From Ectocarpus siliculosus (taxonomy: Eukaryota > Sar > Phaeophyceae > Ectocarpales > Ectocarpaceae), in the NCBI GenBank assembly GCA_000310025.1, contig FN649744.1, positions 1,528,824 through 1,592,823 on the forward strand: a DNA stretch of 64,000 nt. The letters run 5' to 3'. Below are positions 60,623 to 64,000 of the stretch, piece by piece. Position numbers and translations under genes: made by a program. How positions within the stretch are numbered: the stretch's first letter is position 1; every line of letters starts with the position of its first letter. The notes under the pieces are model-generated. The model saw nothing but the letters and a program-made list of their open reading frames with translations. It did no database searches and was not told the DNA's origin.

Positions 60623-61461
60623 CTACGCCAAGCCGTGCTGCGCCAGGAACTGCCGCAGCGAGGGGTTATCCGGCCCAACCGGCGGCAGGTACTCCCGCAC
60701 GAAGCGGCGAGTCCACCACGCGCCCGTCTCTCGCCCATCGTCGTCGCCGCCGCCGCCACCGCCGCCGCCCAAGTTCGCGGAAGATGACGATGATGATGAT
60801 GATGATGACGATGACGATGATGATGAGGTTGTCTCCCTAGCTGGAGTCGTTTGTTGGTCTCCGTTCCCGTCTTCGTGGCCGCCGGTCCTTTCTTGGGCCT
60901 CTGGCGTCGTCGAGGCGGGCGTGCCGGCAAACCAGCCCCGCGGGGGGGTGAACCTGTTATTTTTGGGGGTGGGGGGGTGGGGGGTTGGAATCATGTTTTG
61001 CATGCCTTAGCGGTTAGACCGCGCGTCCTCGAGAGGACGCGCAGGAGGGGGGTCCGTATGCGGCACGTAGTATTCCGCCAAAATATGGGAGGAACGCTAT
61101 CAAACACATGTATACCAGGCTTGTGTGGGGAAGGTGTGAAATTTGTATCAATCTGTTGGGACGGGAGGAGCTCGGAAAATAACGCATGATCTCGGTGCAG
61201 GGGGGGGGACTCACTCGAATCATCGATGCGACAGTAATATCGTGGTGTCGTCATTCCTGTCGTACAAAAGCCCTGCCCCCACTCCTCGTGTATCATGCCG
61301 AAGAACTAGGTTCGCAACAAGAACCGGCGGCGAAACAAAACGACAACATACACCGGAGAAGAGTGATCGCCGCCGCTTCCGCCGCCGACCACAGCGCGCA
61401 ACTCACACTACCCGCAGAGACAAGGTGGGGACCTGAAGCGAAGAAGCAGCACCACAACGCG

Positions 61462-61503
<42 letters not shown>

Positions 61504-63292
61504 AACCGAGCCAAATGACTCACTCGTACAGGTAGAGATCCGCCTTGATGAACAGAGGACGCCCGCCACCGCCGTCTTCGCCATCGATCCCCGAATCGTC
61601 AGCGAACGGGTCGTAGTCCAGCAGCGATCCCACGAGAGTCCTGGTCTCGTCTTTTCTGCTCAAGAGCTTCGACACGAGGTTCACCAGCCACGGGTTGTGC
61701 CTGTAGGTCTGGAAAGCCGCGAACCACACTTGCTATGTTTCGCGAGAAAAGATTAAGAAACGTCGTCCACGTTTTTTTTTTTTTCAATTCATGCCGTCCA
61801 AAATCCAGCAGCCACCAGCGCAAACACAGAGAAATCGGACGAGCGAGAGAGGACGGGAGGGGGGAGGGGGAAGGATAAGTGACTGGTGAAGGGGAGCGTA
61901 TTGCATAGTCCCAAAAGGGCGCAGTGATTGTCTATGATCCTCACTGTTTTTTCGGGCGGGGGTGTTGCGTAGTATGTGCACTCCCCCGAGTTATTTTATA
62001 ACGTGATGCTTTCGTAGTGACCGGGGGCAGATTAGCGGGCATGCCGAGCTCCACCTACACGCGTGCCGCCACCAGAGTTGCACACAAGTTCGTCACTTCT
62101 ACGTTCGCGTGGTGCAACGGAACGGCCGTCATGCCCCACTTTCCCCCCAAGACTGCACCACAAGTCTGGCGCGGGCGATGCGGACTGCGGGTTTCTACCA
62201 TGCTAACGGCGTTTTCGGAGCGAGACGGCCTTAAAGGACCCCTTCTACGGACAACAGCACGCGTGTTCTCCTTCTCACCCAGTCAAGGCGGTAGTGGAGC
62301 GGGCTGATTACGCACGGCCGCCGGTCAACATCCCCAGGTTTGCACCTGAAGCCTGTCGATGTAGACGTACATAGCAACACCAGGACATCGACAGCAGCAG
62401 GAGCATCGTTGGCTTGGCGTAAATTTTATTGGTCCTACAATAGCGTGTTTCATTACTCTATACCACAGGCTTACATCTTCACTCCTACCTCTTCTAAATC
62501 ACACGTCGGCTGTTGTCAGCTGCGCACGATGATTTTTCTACCCTGTCGACCTACCTAGCCTACGTCAAACCCGAGCTCAGAGGTGCAATGTACCTTACCA
62601 GCAGTGGCGATGCAAGGTTGGTCGTGGGCACAAAACAGACCAAGCCCGAGCACGGAAATCGAGGGGCTTTCGGGATAGAAGGCCTGACAAGGGCTTACAA
62701 CACGTTCGTTGATGACGGGACAACGCTCTTCCCCGTGCGGATCGACCGGCCGAACGGTCAACAACTCTTCTCTTTTTCTCCTACAACATACAACTCGAGA
62801 AGGCACTACGTAGGCCGCCGAGAGGTCCGCAGCCGCCGCCGGTCTCCCAACTCAGCCGCACCCCGTTTTGGCGGTGGCGTGTGATGCCTGCGGGCTGCGC
62901 GTTCCGCGCGAAGAACGCCGCAAGATAAGCCGGCGAAATCCACACAATCTATTCCAGAAAACGAGTCACTTGTTCTGATATTTTTTTGTATACCACCACG
63001 CACGAAAAGAACCAAATTGCATGAGTCTGTACCGCCCCCCCAAAAAAAGATAGAGGCCGGTCTATTCAACGCCAGGTGCCTGTCAAAGGTCATCGAGGCA
63101 CTTGCCGTATTCTTTCCACTCCGCCATCGGGTCGAGAGGGTTGGAGTGCCGGGTGCCCTTGAGGACCACCTCTCCCCTCGTCTTTGTCACGCTCCCGAAA
63201 TTGCCGTAGGAGTTGACGATACGCAGGCTGTTCGTGGTGGCCAGGGGAGCAGGTAGACAAGAGAGGGAGAACAGAGATGAGAGGCAGGGAGG

Positions 63293-63370
<78 letters not shown>

Positions 63371-64000
63371 AGATACAAAGAGCAGGCAGACAAGAGAGAG
63401 AGAGAGAAATAGTAAGACAAAGAGAGAGAGAAATAGAAAGGGGAAGATGGGGGCCAGGGGTTCCAAGACATCAAGATAAGGATGCAGTCATATCAAGTGA
63501 GCATGCAAGAAGAGGTACGCGGGATTGGTGACGTACGCAAGGAAAGTGGGGGAAAAGAGAAGCAGCATGTCGACGTGGACGTGGAGCGAAAGATACCGAC
63601 AAGTAAACAGATAGACCGAGGGACGGACAGGCAACCAAGCAAGAAAGACCACAATCGAAGGGTCGAGGGATAGCGGCAATGCCGAGAAAACAACTGGGTT
63701 CTTGGGATCCGGTCGCGTCAAACACAAAGCGGAAGCCCTTAAGACAAGAGTCTCTTCACACTTCTCGTCTTGGGACACCCATCCTAGCCTTACACGTTAT
63801 TGACTTGTTACTTTTCTCTGGCCATCCGCTCGCGTCTTTCTCCCGGCGCACCCTTCCTCTACATGTACACCGCATCACCCCCCCCACCTGTCGAAGCTGC
63901 TGTTCATCTTCTGCCCCCCCCCCACGCCGGCCATGTTCTTAACCACGGGGATGGTCCCCTTCCCGACCAGAACAACGACCAGCCCGTGCGCCGCCCACCT
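60623..64000 (-). CDS. Lipase maturation factor family protein (LMF1/LMF2-like), 3' part
   Basis: In animals this ER-membrane family is needed for folding and assembly of secreted lipases. Exons: >64000-63888, 63227-63102, 62345-62279, 61732-61524, 60953-60623 (stop TAG); phases interlock, giving 281 residues of the C-terminal half. Family motifs in order: GTIPVVKNM, QKMNSSFDSL, IVNSYGNFGSVTK, EVVLKGT, EWKEYGKCKPGD, RRPCVISPLHYRLDW, WFAAFQTYRHNPWLVNL, LLSRKDETRTLVG, ADLYLYEF, then WWTRRFVREYLPPV and QFLAQHGLA at the end. These match the order in human LMF1 closely. The last exon inserts a low-complexity stretch of about 80 residues, with a poly-Ser run coded by a TCA/TCG repeat and a poly-Gly run, between ADLYLYEF and the WW motif. 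The 5' half, with the membrane segments, lies outside the window. LMF1 versus LMF2 cannot be decided here. Confidence 0.94.
61001..61042 (+). repeat. Dispersed repeat, copy 2, with two successive perfect hairpins
   Basis: CATGCCTTAG is followed by GCGGT-tag-ACCGC and then GCGCGTCCTC-ga-GAGGACGCGC, a perfect 10-bp stem with a two-base loop. The CATGCCTTAG and GCGTCCTCGAGAGGAC blocks recur at 22,855-22,899. The series of short stems is reminiscent of the 5' half of a Leu/Ser tRNA, so a tRNA-derived short interspersed element is possible; no T-arm or acceptor stem was found. It lies in the last intron of the LMF gene. Confidence 0.55.
61465..61501 (+). repeat. (AGC)12 microsatellite
   Basis: A run of AGC triplets beginning 23 bp downstream (transcript direction) of the donor of the fourth visible LMF exon. 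It reads CTG on the transcript. Intronic. Confidence 0.9.
63295..63366 (+). repeat. (GA)36 microsatellite, CT tract upstream of an LMF splice acceptor
   Basis: About 72 bp of GA, followed by further GA-rich sequence to about 63,437. On the minus strand it is a (CT)n tract whose end is about 67 bases before the acceptor aacag|C at 63,227 of the LMF gene, and no AG intervenes between the tract and the acceptor. Confidence 0.93.

Noticed and set aside
59935-60840. 301-codon open frame on the plus strand
   Set aside because: Covers spacer and the antisense of the last LMF exon, including its poly-Ser repeat read as poly-Met; composition is that of a shadow frame.
63295-63437. Regular GA spacing that might be taken for a repeat array
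   Set aside because: Dinucleotide microsatellite with no spacers; not a CRISPR array, and the host is eukaryotic.

Overview
This is nuclear DNA from an intron-rich photosynthetic stramenopile, most likely a brown alga of the Ectocarpus type. The evidence is GC-rich exons, many GT-AG introns of about 300-1500 bp, long non-coding 3' flanks, abundant simple repeats and low-complexity Ala/Gly/Pro/Ser tracts in the proteins. A run of exactly 100 N (45,915-46,014) marks a draft-assembly gap. The species call is inference from gene style, not a database match.

Six protein genes can be assembled exon by exon with consistent reading phase, and they alternate strictly in strand. (1) 1-2,716, +: 3' part of an unrecognised Gly/Pro/Ala-rich protein. 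(2) 34,487-9,558, -: a giant gene modelled as 33 exons and about 3,032 residues, with eight EF-hand loops in four pairs, two IQ-like motifs, and Arg/Ala- and Glu-rich helices. (3) 35,521-38,554, +: a DUF676 (ROG1-type) serine esterase/lipase, four exons. (4) 53,146-39,262, -: mitochondrial D-lactate dehydrogenase (LDHD), 12 exons, 595 residues. (5) 53,498-58,666, +: a full-length LYAR-type nucleolar zinc-finger protein, seven exons, 345 residues. (6) 64,000-60,623, -: the 3' part of a lipase maturation factor (LMF1/LMF2 family), five exons.

Genes 2 and 3 diverge from a 1.0 kb spacer, and genes 4 and 5 diverge from a 351 bp spacer that must hold both promoters. Genes 3/4 and 5/6 converge. The genes do not form one pathway. 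D-lactate dehydrogenase is metabolic, LYAR is nucleolar, the esterase and the lipase maturation factor both touch lipid metabolism, and the EF-hand giant is probably a calcium-responsive scaffold.

Non-coding structure is rich. A 2.2 kb nested inverted repeat lies at 5,521-7,746. Three candidate non-autonomous terminal-inverted-repeat elements sit inside introns, two in LDHD and one in LYAR. Pyrimidine microsatellites sit directly at two 3' splice sites. One GC-AG intron interrupts an EF-hand loop. I found no convincing tRNA, rRNA or CRISPR array.
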